Positions 1 to 6,382 of a stretch of DNA of 10,635 bases are shown here, one piece after another. The stretch's first letter is position 1, and each line of letters opens with the position of its first letter. The stretch is taken from contig QMWY01000024.1 in assembly GCA_003661865.1 (NCBI GenBank), forward strand, positions 1 through 10,635, read 5' to 3'. This stretch comes from Thermoprotei archaeon (lineage in GTDB: Archaea > Thermoproteota > Thermoprotei_A > Sulfolobales > Ignisphaeraceae). Below the pieces are notes generated by a model that was not told the DNA's origin, did no database searches, and was given only the letters and a program-made list of their open reading frames with translations. A program made the position numbers and the translations under genes.

Positions 1-225
1 CCCGTAGCAGAGCCTAGGCCTTCCATGGGCGCCGAGGACTTTGCGTTCTACGCTAGGAAGGTCCCGTCGCTATTCATAGCCCTGGGGATAAGAAACGAGA
101 AGAAGGGGATTGTGTATCCGCACCACAACCCGCGGTTCGACGTCGACGAGGATGCGCTCTGGATAGGCACTGCGGTCTACGCAATAATGGCATATGCCTA
201 CCTGGAAGAGAGGCCCTCTCTGTGA
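1..225 (+). CDS. M20-family metallopeptidase/amidohydrolase, C-terminal fragment
   Basis: The reading frame is open from base 1, so only the last 74 residues of a larger enzyme are visible. M20 enzymes are di-zinc aminoacylases, carboxypeptidases or amidohydrolases, usually about 350-450 residues and cytoplasmic. Seen here is the family's late GAEDFAFY motif (residues 10-17 of the fragment), then PSLFIALG, then PHHNPRFDVDEDAL. In that last motif the conserved His is, from family knowledge, a C-terminal metal ligand. The closing helix (AVYAIMAYAYLEE) is also typical. The gene ends three bases before the stop of the minus-strand gene at 229, so the two genes converge with almost no spacer. Next to oligopeptide-type importers, a role in trimming imported peptides or N-acyl amino acids is plausible. 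Substrate cannot be assigned. The family call is firm; the subfamily is not. Confidence 0.87.
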   Translation, partial: PVAEPRPSMGAEDFAFYARKVPSLFIALGIRNEKKGIVYPHHNPRFDVDEDALWIGTAVYAIMAYAYLEERPSL

Positions 226-228
226 AGA

Positions 229-1146
229 TTAAGGAGCCGCTCGATTTCTTTTCTCTCTACACTTGAGCTTGTACTGGTAGTAGTTCTTGTACCGGTTGTA
301 CGCATAGGTGTTTACATAGGCCATCGCCAAGCTACCCACTGAAAGCATTGTGTAGAAAATCGGGTTTTCACTAAGGTCGAGAACTTCTGCTCTTCTCTCC
401 TCATCGTACCTCAGGGACAGTATACCGTAATCCCTATACACCTTGATCCGGTAGTGCTCGTACCCCTTCTCAAATCTAAAACCATGGCTGCATACAGTGT
501 CCCTGCAAGAGAACTCATCTGCCACGAGCTGCCCATCAGGCTCCTTAACCTCAACCACTATGTTCAGGTGCGCTTCCTGGGGATTGCGCACTGTAACGTT
601 AAGCCCCTCTGCGCATACGCCAAATACTAGGTGGGCTATGTAGATAGGGCCTTCGACAACCGCATCGTTCAATCCGTAGCCAAACTTAGCTAAGCCGAAG
701 TAGCGGGGAGCATAGGACATATTGTCGCCTAGGCTAAGGAGGTAGGGCCCCGGCCCATCAACCTCTACTATGCGAGTAATAAGGGGCTTGAGAATTACGT
801 TGTACTCAATACTTATGTTGCCCAGCCATACCCTCGTTCTATTCCCAACATAGACGTCTAGGCTAATCCCTCTAAGGTTCTCAATGAACTTCGTCTCGAA
901 CCCTCCACCCGACGTACCGAAGGTGATGCGGTAGAGCGTAACGTTTAGATAGAAGTCCTTGGGCTCAGTATCTATATTCAGCTCAAGAGATGTAGGTATA
1001 GGTATGGGGATCTTGAAAAGGTACAGTGTGAATAGCGTGAGGAAAAACGCCACTTCAAATACTATACCCAGCTTTAGCAACCTGAGTTTCCGCCAAGCAT
1101 CTCTGCACACTACGAGTGGCGGTGCTGGCTCTCTACGCTTAGCCAT
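229..1146 (-). CDS. Unknown two-helix membrane protein with large external domain, possible importer accessory protein
   Basis: I do not recognise this 305-residue protein. It has a basic N-terminus, a hydrophobic helix at about residues 24-45, a region of about 215 residues rich in beta-forming segments, a second helix at about 263-283 and a basic C-terminal tail. That fits an N-in/C-in protein with one large extracytoplasmic domain. The domain holds three cysteines (C178, C214, C219, the last two in SCRDTVC) and five N-glycosylation sequons (N68, N102, N110, N142, N183). It starts with ATG 11 bases after the stop of the DppC-like gene, on the same strand, so it is probably the last gene of that operon. 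A GGAGGAG lies about 15 bases upstream of the ATG, within the end of the DppC gene. A role as an outer-face partner of the importer is inferred from position and topology alone. Confidence 0.78.
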   Translation of the reverse strand: MAKRREPAPPLVVCRDAWRKLRLLKLGIVFEVAFFLTLFTLYLFKIPIPIPTSLELNIDTEPKDFYLNVTLYRITFGTSGGGFETKFIENLRGISLDVYVGNRTRVWLGNISIEYNVILKPLITRIVEVDGPGPYLLSLGDNMSYAPRYFGLAKFGYGLNDAVVEGPIYIAHLVFGVCAEGLNVTVRNPQEAHLNIVVEVKEPDGQLVADEFSCRDTVCSHGFRFEKGYEHYRIKVYRDYGILSLRYDEERRAEVLDLSENPIFYTMLSVGSLAMAYVNTYAYNRYKNYYQYKLKCREKRNRAAP

Positions 1147-1157
1147 AGCGTTTGTCC

Positions 1158-2729
1158 CTATCTCCTCCTAAGCCTCGGGTTCACGATCTCGTCGAGCGCT
1201 ATACCTAGCAATGCGAAACCTAAGGCTATGGTCACTATCCCTACTATGGGCGGCATTATCCACCACCAGGCGTTCTGCAGGAATGCGCCTCCGTAGAACG
1301 CCTCGTTTATCATCTTACCCCAAGACGGTGTGTGGGGGTCTCCGAAGCCTATCAGCGATATCGCAGCCTCAGTCATTATGACTCCGGGTACTCTGAGCAC
1401 TAGGCTGTAGACTAGCAGGGGCACCAGCTGAGGAACTATATGTTTTATAACTATCCGCATATCGCTAGCTCCCACAGCCTTAGCAGCCTCTATGTACAGG
1501 TCGCTGCGAAGGGCCATGGACCATGAGCGCGCCAGCCTGGCCGTTCCCGGCCATGACAACAGTATGAACACCGAGAAGATCAGGTCCAGTCTCCTGCCGA
1601 AGACTATGCCTACAGCCATGATCAGCGGCAGCAACGGAGTGAAGTATATCACGTCTATTATGAACGTCGCGACATAGTCGAACAGCGTACCCACTCTGTA
1701 CCCCGCTAATACTCCAACAACTATTCCTAGAAGCACTGTCGCAAGCGCAACGCTTAGTCCAAGCACTACCGCTATCCTTGCTCCGTAGACGAACTGCGAC
1801 CACACGTCAACGCCCAAGTAGTTGGTGCCTAGTATGCCGTGAGCAAGCCCGTAGATCTTCACGTAGAGCGGTTGTATTAGGAACTCTATCCCCCCATCAC
1901 TGCACCTCATCATCGCACTTGTGGAACTACACGAGTAGGTTATGTAAATAACTGCCCTGAGGCGCGTATCCTTCTCCAGGAGGATCTCGCTGACGGCATT
2001 CACATCGTCAGGCATGGGCACGGGTTGCTTGGCGTTGATTACGTAGTACGGAAGCCTTATGCTTGTGCTTACGTTCTTCTCTTCACGGACCAGTGGGAAG
2101 GGGCTGTACATCCTGAATCCTACTTCATCGTAAACCACATACAGCCCCTTCGGTATCTCCAACTCACGATCTCCCCGTTTATACACAAGTACGGCTCCTC
2201 TCTCCCTAAGGTCTATGTTCTCTATTGCGAAAGCTATGTTGTACCATCCCATCTCTTTACCTAGCTTGGTGGTCTTGAAGCCGTACTTGACAAGCATCGA
2301 CCGCGCTGGCCTGTAGGGATAGTATAGCGTGTCCTCGCTAACAATGGTTATGTTGGCCTCGCCCACTCCGCTAACCTTGACAGCTATACTCCCATCGCTT
2401 AACCTCTCCATCAATACTTTAACATCCCCAACAACACTTTTATCCACGATCTTATAATTATCCAATATTCCCTCAACGTTCCTAGGTGTGTCGGGTGCCG
2501 CGACCCACTCGGGAACGGCGAATGCATCAGCTACATCCATACCCATTACAGGGTCGTAGGGCGTTAATACGGGGGCTAAAGCACCTAGTATTGAGTAGAA
2601 TAACACTATCGCTAGCCCTATAATAGCCGAACGATGTCGAAGCACAAGCAGGATAGTCTCCTTGATCCTGAGGAGCCTCTCCTTCAGTAGTTGTTTACGG
2701 TATTCGGCTATACTTACTCCTTCCGCCAT
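1158..2729 (-). CDS. DppC/OppC-family ABC importer permease with a large extracytoplasmic insert
   Basis: This is a membrane subunit of a peptide/nickel-type ABC importer. At 523 residues it is far longer than the roughly 280-320 usual for DppC. TM1 is at about 35-56, ending in the family motif LTPYDP. An extra block covers about 61-297, and the normal sequence resumes at HGILGTNYLGVDVWSQ, the equivalent of HPLGTDxxGRD. TM helices follow at about 319-343, 352-378, 383-396, 435-460 and 488-513. The ATPase-coupling EAA loop is at 413-434 (IEAAKAVGAS...KHIVPQ), and the C-terminus ends in NPRLRRR. The ATG is preceded by a strong GAGGTGAG site that overlaps the stop of the DppB-like gene, so translation of the pair is probably coupled. 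The downstream unknown membrane protein starts 11 bases later. The substrate may be peptide or oligosaccharide. Confidence 0.93.
   Translation of the reverse strand: MAEGVSIAEYRKQLLKERLLRIKETILLVLRHRSAIIGLAIVLFYSILGALAPVLTPYDPVMGMDVADAFAVPEWVAAPDTPRNVEGILDNYKIVDKSVVGDVKVLMERLSDGSIAVKVSGVGEANITIVSEDTLYYPYRPARSMLVKYGFKTTKLGKEMGWYNIAFAIENIDLRERGAVLVYKRGDRELEIPKGLYVVYDEVGFRMYSPFPLVREEKNVSTSIRLPYYVINAKQPVPMPDDVNAVSEILLEKDTRLRAVIYITYSCSSTSAMMRCSDGGIEFLIQPLYVKIYGLAHGILGTNYLGVDVWSQFVYGARIAVVLGLSVALATVLLGIVVGVLAGYRVGTLFDYVATFIIDVIYFTPLLPLIMAVGIVFGRRLDLIFSVFILLSWPGTARLARSWSMALRSDLYIEAAKAVGASDMRIVIKHIVPQLVPLLVYSLVLRVPGVIMTEAAISLIGFGDPHTPSWGKMINEAFYGGAFLQNAWWWIMPPIVGIVTIALGFALLGIALDEIVNPRLRRR
1839..2549 (-). 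other. Region encoding the extracytoplasmic insert of the DppC-like permease
   Basis: These bases encode about residues 61-297 of the permease, placed between TM1 and the conserved ILGTNYLGVDVW segment. In ordinary DppC proteins this interval is only about 15-25 residues long. The insert is mostly polar, rich in predicted beta segments, has no obvious transmembrane helix, and contains a close cysteine pair (C267 and C276) that could form a disulfide outside the cell. With the expected topology it lies on the outer face, where the binding protein docks. I see no recognisable domain family in it. Confidence 0.72.
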
Positions 2730-2734
2730 GGCTT

Positions 2735-2742
2735 CTCACCTC
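2735..2742 (-). promoter_or_regulatory. Shine-Dalgarno of the left DppC-like gene, overlapping the dppB-like stop
   Basis: On the minus strand this reads GAGGTGAG, a near-perfect match to the archaeal 16S 3' end, five bases before the ATG at 2729. The TGA inside it is the stop codon of the DppB-like gene, which suggests coupled translation. It also confirms the chosen start. Confidence 0.75.
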
Positions 2743-3770
2743 TGCTGCAAAGCAACTCTAGGATCTATTATTGCGATAAGAACATCAGCTATGAATATCG
2801 ATACCAGGAGTAGTAGCGACGAGATCGCGAAGAAGGCTGTCATGACTGGGTAGTCGAAGTTTAGGAAAGCTGCATACGAGAAGTATGCTATTCCCGGCCA
2901 GTTAGATATTATCTCGAATATCAAGGCACCGCCGAAGATCCCGGGTAGCCAAAAGGCCAACCTCATTATTATCGGCGGCTTTAGGTTTGGTAGTATGTGC
3001 TCCTTTATCACGTGCATCTCCGATAGGCCCTTAGCCCTTGCAGTGTACACGTAGTCTTTCCCCAGCTCTGACATCGCTATCTGCCTGAAGAAGTAGGTCC
3101 ATGAACCGAACCACGCCAGTACAGCAGCGGTTAGCAAGGGCGCTATGTACCATAGTAGGTACTTTATGGTCTCCCAGTTGATCTCAGTTATGGAAGGTGC
3201 CTTGACGGGTAGTGGAAAGATCGGTGTTCCCCAGTATAGCTTCGGCAGGTATGCTAAGAAGTAGTATATGAGTAGCAGTATAAGCCACGATGGCACTATG
3301 TAGGATATTATACCGATGGACGTCATTATGGCGTCAAGTTTACCGCCTCTGTGCCTGATGGTTGCTAACCCTGTGTAGTACCCAATTATTATAGGCAGGA
3401 TCATCGCACCGCTATACAAGACTAGGGTGTATGGTAACCTGTTCAGAATCTCTGAGACTACTGGTTTCTGTGTATAGATCGAGACCCCGAACTCGAATGT
3501 CAGTATGTTCTTTAAATATATTAGGTATTGATCTGGTATTAGAGGCTTATCAAGACCGAATCTCTTTATAGTGTAGTCTATCCAGTTAGAGAACCGCGGA
3601 TCTTCCTGTGTTCTCCTAAGAGCCGCAATTACTGGATCCGCCTCGGGATTGCCCCCCGCTAGCATCACTGGAATTACCCTTACTACGATGAAGTAAACCG
3701 ATATTATGACTAGGAACGTCACGAATGTCATTAGTGCGCGGCGTGCGATATACGCGCTAACCGCGCCCAT
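2736..3770 (-). CDS. DppB/OppB-family ABC importer permease, divergent
   Basis: This 344-residue protein is the DppB-type partner of the following DppC-like permease. Seen in order are an N-terminal IARRALMTFVTFLVI helix (about 8-30), the family segment FGLDKPL (71-77), RLPYTLVLYS opening the core domain (111-120), several TM helices (about 116-135, 148-172, 205-225, 270-288, 308-333), the EAA-type coupling loop DYVYTARAKGLSEMHV (239-254) and the closing IIDPRV. The stretch usually reading ETVFSYPGxGrL is here EIISNWPGIAYF, so the region is more divergent than in the right-hand DppB (9088-10053). The ATG has GGTG four bases upstream, and a TATA-like box lies about 44 bases before it, so this gene probably has its own promoter 189 bases after the binding-protein gene. 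The stop is embedded in the Shine-Dalgarno of the next gene. Confidence 0.93.
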   Translation of the reverse strand: MGAVSAYIARRALMTFVTFLVIISVYFIVVRVIPVMLAGGNPEADPVIAALRRTQEDPRFSNWIDYTIKRFGLDKPLIPDQYLIYLKNILTFEFGVSIYTQKPVVSEILNRLPYTLVLYSGAMILPIIIGYYTGLATIRHRGGKLDAIMTSIGIISYIVPSWLILLLIYYFLAYLPKLYWGTPIFPLPVKAPSITEINWETIKYLLWYIAPLLTAAVLAWFGSWTYFFRQIAMSELGKDYVYTARAKGLSEMHVIKEHILPNLKPPIIMRLAFWLPGIFGGALIFEIISNWPGIAYFSYAAFLNFDYPVMTAFFAISSLLLLVSIFIADVLIAIIDPRVALQQR

Positions 3771-3807
3771 GAAGCACCACCAATCTCACTGAGGTTGTTA
3801 TCCTACC

Positions 3808-3819
3808 TAAAATATAAGT
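3808..3819 (-). promoter_or_regulatory. TATA-like promoter box for the left permease genes
   Basis: On the minus strand this reads ACTTATATTTTA, a good archaeal TATA box in an AT-rich intergenic stretch. It is centred about 44 bases before the DppB-like ATG, which predicts a transcript leader of roughly 18-20 bases holding the GGTG ribosome site. A separate promoter would let permeases be expressed independently of the binding protein. Confidence 0.5.
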
Positions 3820-3925
3820 GTACGTTAAGCGACTAATTTTGAAGGACAAGTGCAGCTATAACAAAACATTGAATAGTAGTTATAGTATGATACAAGATAA
3901 GAGGAGATGAATGTTGCAAATTAGT

Positions 3926-3950
3926 AAAAATGGTGATGTCGTTACAAAAA
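3926..3950 (-). terminator. Oligo-T terminator region after the permuted binding-protein gene
   Basis: Two T5 tracts lie on the minus strand, at 3946-3950 and 3926-3930, starting ten bases after the TAA stop of the binding-protein gene. Crenarchaeal transcription ends mainly at such U-rich tracts without needing a hairpin. Partial termination here would give more binding protein than permease. Confidence 0.4.
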
Positions 3951-3959
3951 GCTTTATCT

Positions 3960-6251
3960 TTATCTTCTTACCGTCAGTGCTAATCCGGCAGATACTATCA
4001 GCGCAACAACAGACACAGCTATGGCAGCCATACTCATTGATGTGTCCACGCTCGGAACTTCGATCTCGAACTCCTTAGGCGCCTCTACGCTTGGCGGCGG
4101 TGTTAGGGTGGGCGGGCTCTGCGGAGGCACAACCTCTACGGCTGCACCCGGAACCTCTATCTTTATACTTTCGACAACAGGTGCTGTGGGCGCAGGGCCA
4201 GTCGGCGTAGGAGCTTCCGCTGCTGGTGCCTTACCTACGCCGAGCTTAGCAGTGTAGCTGTTTGTTAAGTGCCACAGCATTATGGGCATAGATGCCTTGA
4301 TAGTCACATCATATACGCCCTCGGGGAGGCTCGGTATCGTTGCTTCGTAAACTCCGTTGCCCACGTGCTCCATAGGCACCGTCACAGTTGTTGGACCTTT
4401 GAGCACGACCTTCACTGTTGCGTTCGTTACGTGCTCACCTAGATAGTCGACGAGTGTAGTGCGGACCGTGAAGGACTTGCCAACCTCGACCTGCTCAGGT
4501 AGCTCTACTTCTAGGAACTTCACAGTTCTTTCTGGATGTCTCCACTTGTACTCTGGATACCATACGAGCTCGACGTAGCTTACTTCCCTCTTTAACAGCG
4601 CGAACGGGCCGTTACCTATCATCGCTGTTAGGCCAGGCTTCGTTGGATGCGGCAACAACGAGATGTCATCTAGCGGATTAGGCAGCTTCTCCATAACGTG
4701 CTTTGGCAGGAAGAACAGTTCTGCCATGTAGTATATCTCTGCCCATCCCATCTTCTCGGCGTATATCTCTAGTGTTGTCCTGTTAACGACTTTTATGTCT
4801 ATCATGTAGTCCATCCATGGATCGTAAACCCTCCTAGTCTTCAATTCAAGACCGAACTTGAGGAGTGTGTACTTGATATCCTCAGCTGATGCCAGTACAC
4901 CATCTTGCCACTTAATGTCTGGGAATAGCTTTAGTGTTATCTTCCATACCTCTTTTCCTTCATAAGTCACCCTCTCTGCCTTCCATGACTCGAACAGTAC
5001 TGGTATCCTAGGTGTGGCGTAGAGATCTTCAGGTCTCGGCTCTGCACCAAAGGCGTATACTCTCCAGATCGCGTCGGACTCAGTTGCCCATAGGTATACC
5101 GTTGGGTTGAGAGTGGTTATATCTACAGTGAAGTAGGATCTGAATACCCCTCCAAACTTCCTATCCTTGAACCTTATGTTGTTTATATTGAACCAGCTGA
5201 AGCCTACGGGTTCCTTCATGGGCGGCGCGTACTGAAGCACTAGACTGTCCCTGTCGATCTCTCCGCTGTACGCCGTGATCCCTATCGCGGTGTAGGTCGG
5301 TATCCACGGTATGATGTCTACTAGGAGCTCCTGCGCCTTCCAGCACCACTCCATTGCCTCATCCATGGTCTCGGCATAGAAGAACTTGTCTAGCAGTTCA
5401 TCGAGGGTCTCGTTCCTTACACGCCACTCGTTCCAGCCACCCGGTCTTATCTCTCTGCTGTGCCAGAAGTAGTACATGAATGTTGGGAACCTGCCGAAGA
5501 CCCAGCCTATCACCCATGCCTGCGCTGTTCCAGCAGATGTCCTAGCATCAAGCTCCCTAGAGCTCACCGGAGTGATCTTTATCTTGAGCCCTATTTTCTC
5601 GGCCTCATTCTTTACGTACTGGGCAATCCACCAGTATGTTGGGGACGACGCCTCTGGCAGAGTAAGGACTTCTATTTCAACTGGCTTCATACCCTCGTTG
5701 GGATCACACCACATGTCAGGATTGTCAGGACAAGGATCGAACACCTCGTCCAGGAGCTTCTTGGCCTTCTCAGGATCGTATGGATAGAGCTTCTCGAAGT
5801 CTGCCTCCGGATTAACCCACTTTCCGAAGGTGGGCGGCACTATGTATGGGTTCTTTATGGCTACTCCCTTGAGAGGCGACTCGGCTATTATTCTGTCCCT
5901 ATCCCACAGATGTGCAAGCGCCTTCCTAACCTGGGGGTACTTAACGGGCCACAGCTCCACGTTGAAGTGCAGCGAGCCCGATGCTGTTGTGCGCGCTGTG
6001 AATATTATGTGTGCATCGGGCCTGTTGTTCTTGATCCTGTCCAGGTCTCGTGGTAGGACACCTAGCACGTCCAGCTCCTTAGCCTCGAAGGCCATGACCC
6101 TTGTGTTGTAGTCCCTTATAACGCTCATGGTTATCTTGTCTATGTACGGTCCGTATCTCACATCCTCTTCAGCTGCGACTGCTAGGCCTCCAAACGAGGC
6201 TACTATGCTTAGTAACATTAGTATTGTTAATAATGTGTATATGCTCCTCAT
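3960..6251 (-). CDS. Family-5 solute-binding protein, apparently circularly permuted, with C-terminal membrane anchor
   Basis: This 763-residue surface receptor belongs to the peptide/nickel (SBP family 5) class. Signal peptide: 1-26 (cut near AVA-AEE). Residues 34-363 match the normal second half: YIDKITMSVIRDYNTRVMAF, YPQVRKALAHLWDRDRII, YPYDPEKAKKLLDE, then AQELLVDIIPWIPTYTA, which normally closes the protein. Residues 366-573 then match the normal N-terminal part: FGGVFRSYFTVDITTLNP, FESWKAE, FPDIKWQDGVLASAEDIKYTL, FLPKHVMEKLP, IGNGPF and a WYPEYKW segment. After this come an Ig-like beta domain (about 576-672), a Pro-rich stalk (674-735) and an anchor helix (739-760) ending VRR. A Cys/Asp-rich loop sits at 171-187. 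The ATG follows AGGTGCTTC. It lies upstream of the unusual permease pair it probably serves. Family membership is firm; permutation is inferred from motif order. Confidence 0.9.
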   Translation of the reverse strand: MRSIYTLLTILMLLSIVASFGGLAVAAEEDVRYGPYIDKITMSVIRDYNTRVMAFEAKELDVLGVLPRDLDRIKNNRPDAHIIFTARTTASGSLHFNVELWPVKYPQVRKALAHLWDRDRIIAESPLKGVAIKNPYIVPPTFGKWVNPEADFEKLYPYDPEKAKKLLDEVFDPCPDNPDMWCDPNEGMKPVEIEVLTLPEASSPTYWWIAQYVKNEAEKIGLKIKITPVSSRELDARTSAGTAQAWVIGWVFGRFPTFMYYFWHSREIRPGGWNEWRVRNETLDELLDKFFYAETMDEAMEWCWKAQELLVDIIPWIPTYTAIGITAYSGEIDRDSLVLQYAPPMKEPVGFSWFNINNIRFKDRKFGGVFRSYFTVDITTLNPTVYLWATESDAIWRVYAFGAEPRPEDLYATPRIPVLFESWKAERVTYEGKEVWKITLKLFPDIKWQDGVLASAEDIKYTLLKFGLELKTRRVYDPWMDYMIDIKVVNRTTLEIYAEKMGWAEIYYMAELFFLPKHVMEKLPNPLDDISLLPHPTKPGLTAMIGNGPFALLKREVSYVELVWYPEYKWRHPERTVKFLEVELPEQVEVGKSFTVRTTLVDYLGEHVTNATVKVVLKGPTTVTVPMEHVGNGVYEATIPSLPEGVYDVTIKASMPIMLWHLTNSYTAKLGVGKAPAAEAPTPTGPAPTAPVVESIKIEVPGAAVEVVPPQSPPTLTPPPSVEAPKEFEIEVPSVDTSMSMAAIAVSVVALIVSAGLALTVRR

Positions 6252-6290
6252 GAAGCACCTACCTTTCGGGGTATACTAACACCTAGTTTA

Positions 6291-6305
6291 CATTTAAAGT
6301 TTATT
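6291..6305 (-). promoter_or_regulatory. TATA-like promoter box for the permuted binding-protein gene
   Basis: The minus strand reads AATAAACTTTAAATG, with the ACTTTAAATG core about 44 bases before the ATG and a purine-rich stretch upstream that could be the BRE. The predicted leader is about 19 bases and includes AGGTGC. A second TTTTTAAAT element at about 6333-6342 could be an alternative box, but its spacing is less typical. Confidence 0.5.
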
Positions 6306-6337
6306 TTGCGGTGATGAGTGAGAGGCGTTGAGCATTT

Positions 6338-6361
6338 AAAAATGTGTTTTCAAGCGAAAAA
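6338..6361 (-). terminator. Oligo-T terminator region after the coiled-coil protein gene
   Basis: On the minus strand two T5 tracts (6357-6361 and 6338-6342) fall 21 and 40 bases after the stop of the coiled-coil gene. This is the expected form of an archaeal U-rich terminator and separates that gene from the binding-protein gene. Confidence 0.4.
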
Positions 6362-6382
6362 CAGCCTTGCATTAGCGAAGCC

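Noticed and set aside
1839..2549. Mobile element or intein as the source of the DppC insert
   Set aside because: The frame is uninterrupted. No intein junction residues (such as Cys/Ser at the start and His-Asn at the end) or terminal repeats are seen, and base composition resembles the rest of the gene.
3911..4078. Plus-strand 55-codon frame with GAGGAGATGA just before its ATG
   Set aside because: Most of it lies antisense to the anchor and stalk of the binding protein, its product has no recognisable features, and the ribosome-site match directly abuts the ATG. Likely chance.
5460..6111. Long overlapping plus-strand frames of 93-198 residues inside the permuted binding-protein gene
   Set aside because: They are antisense to clear family-5 motifs, and their products look like no protein family.
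3960..6251. Two half binding-protein genes fused by an assembly or deletion error
   Set aside because: There is one continuous frame with a single signal peptide, each half present once and complete, a natural join, and an anchor at the end. That is better explained by permutation, although only comparison with relatives can settle it.
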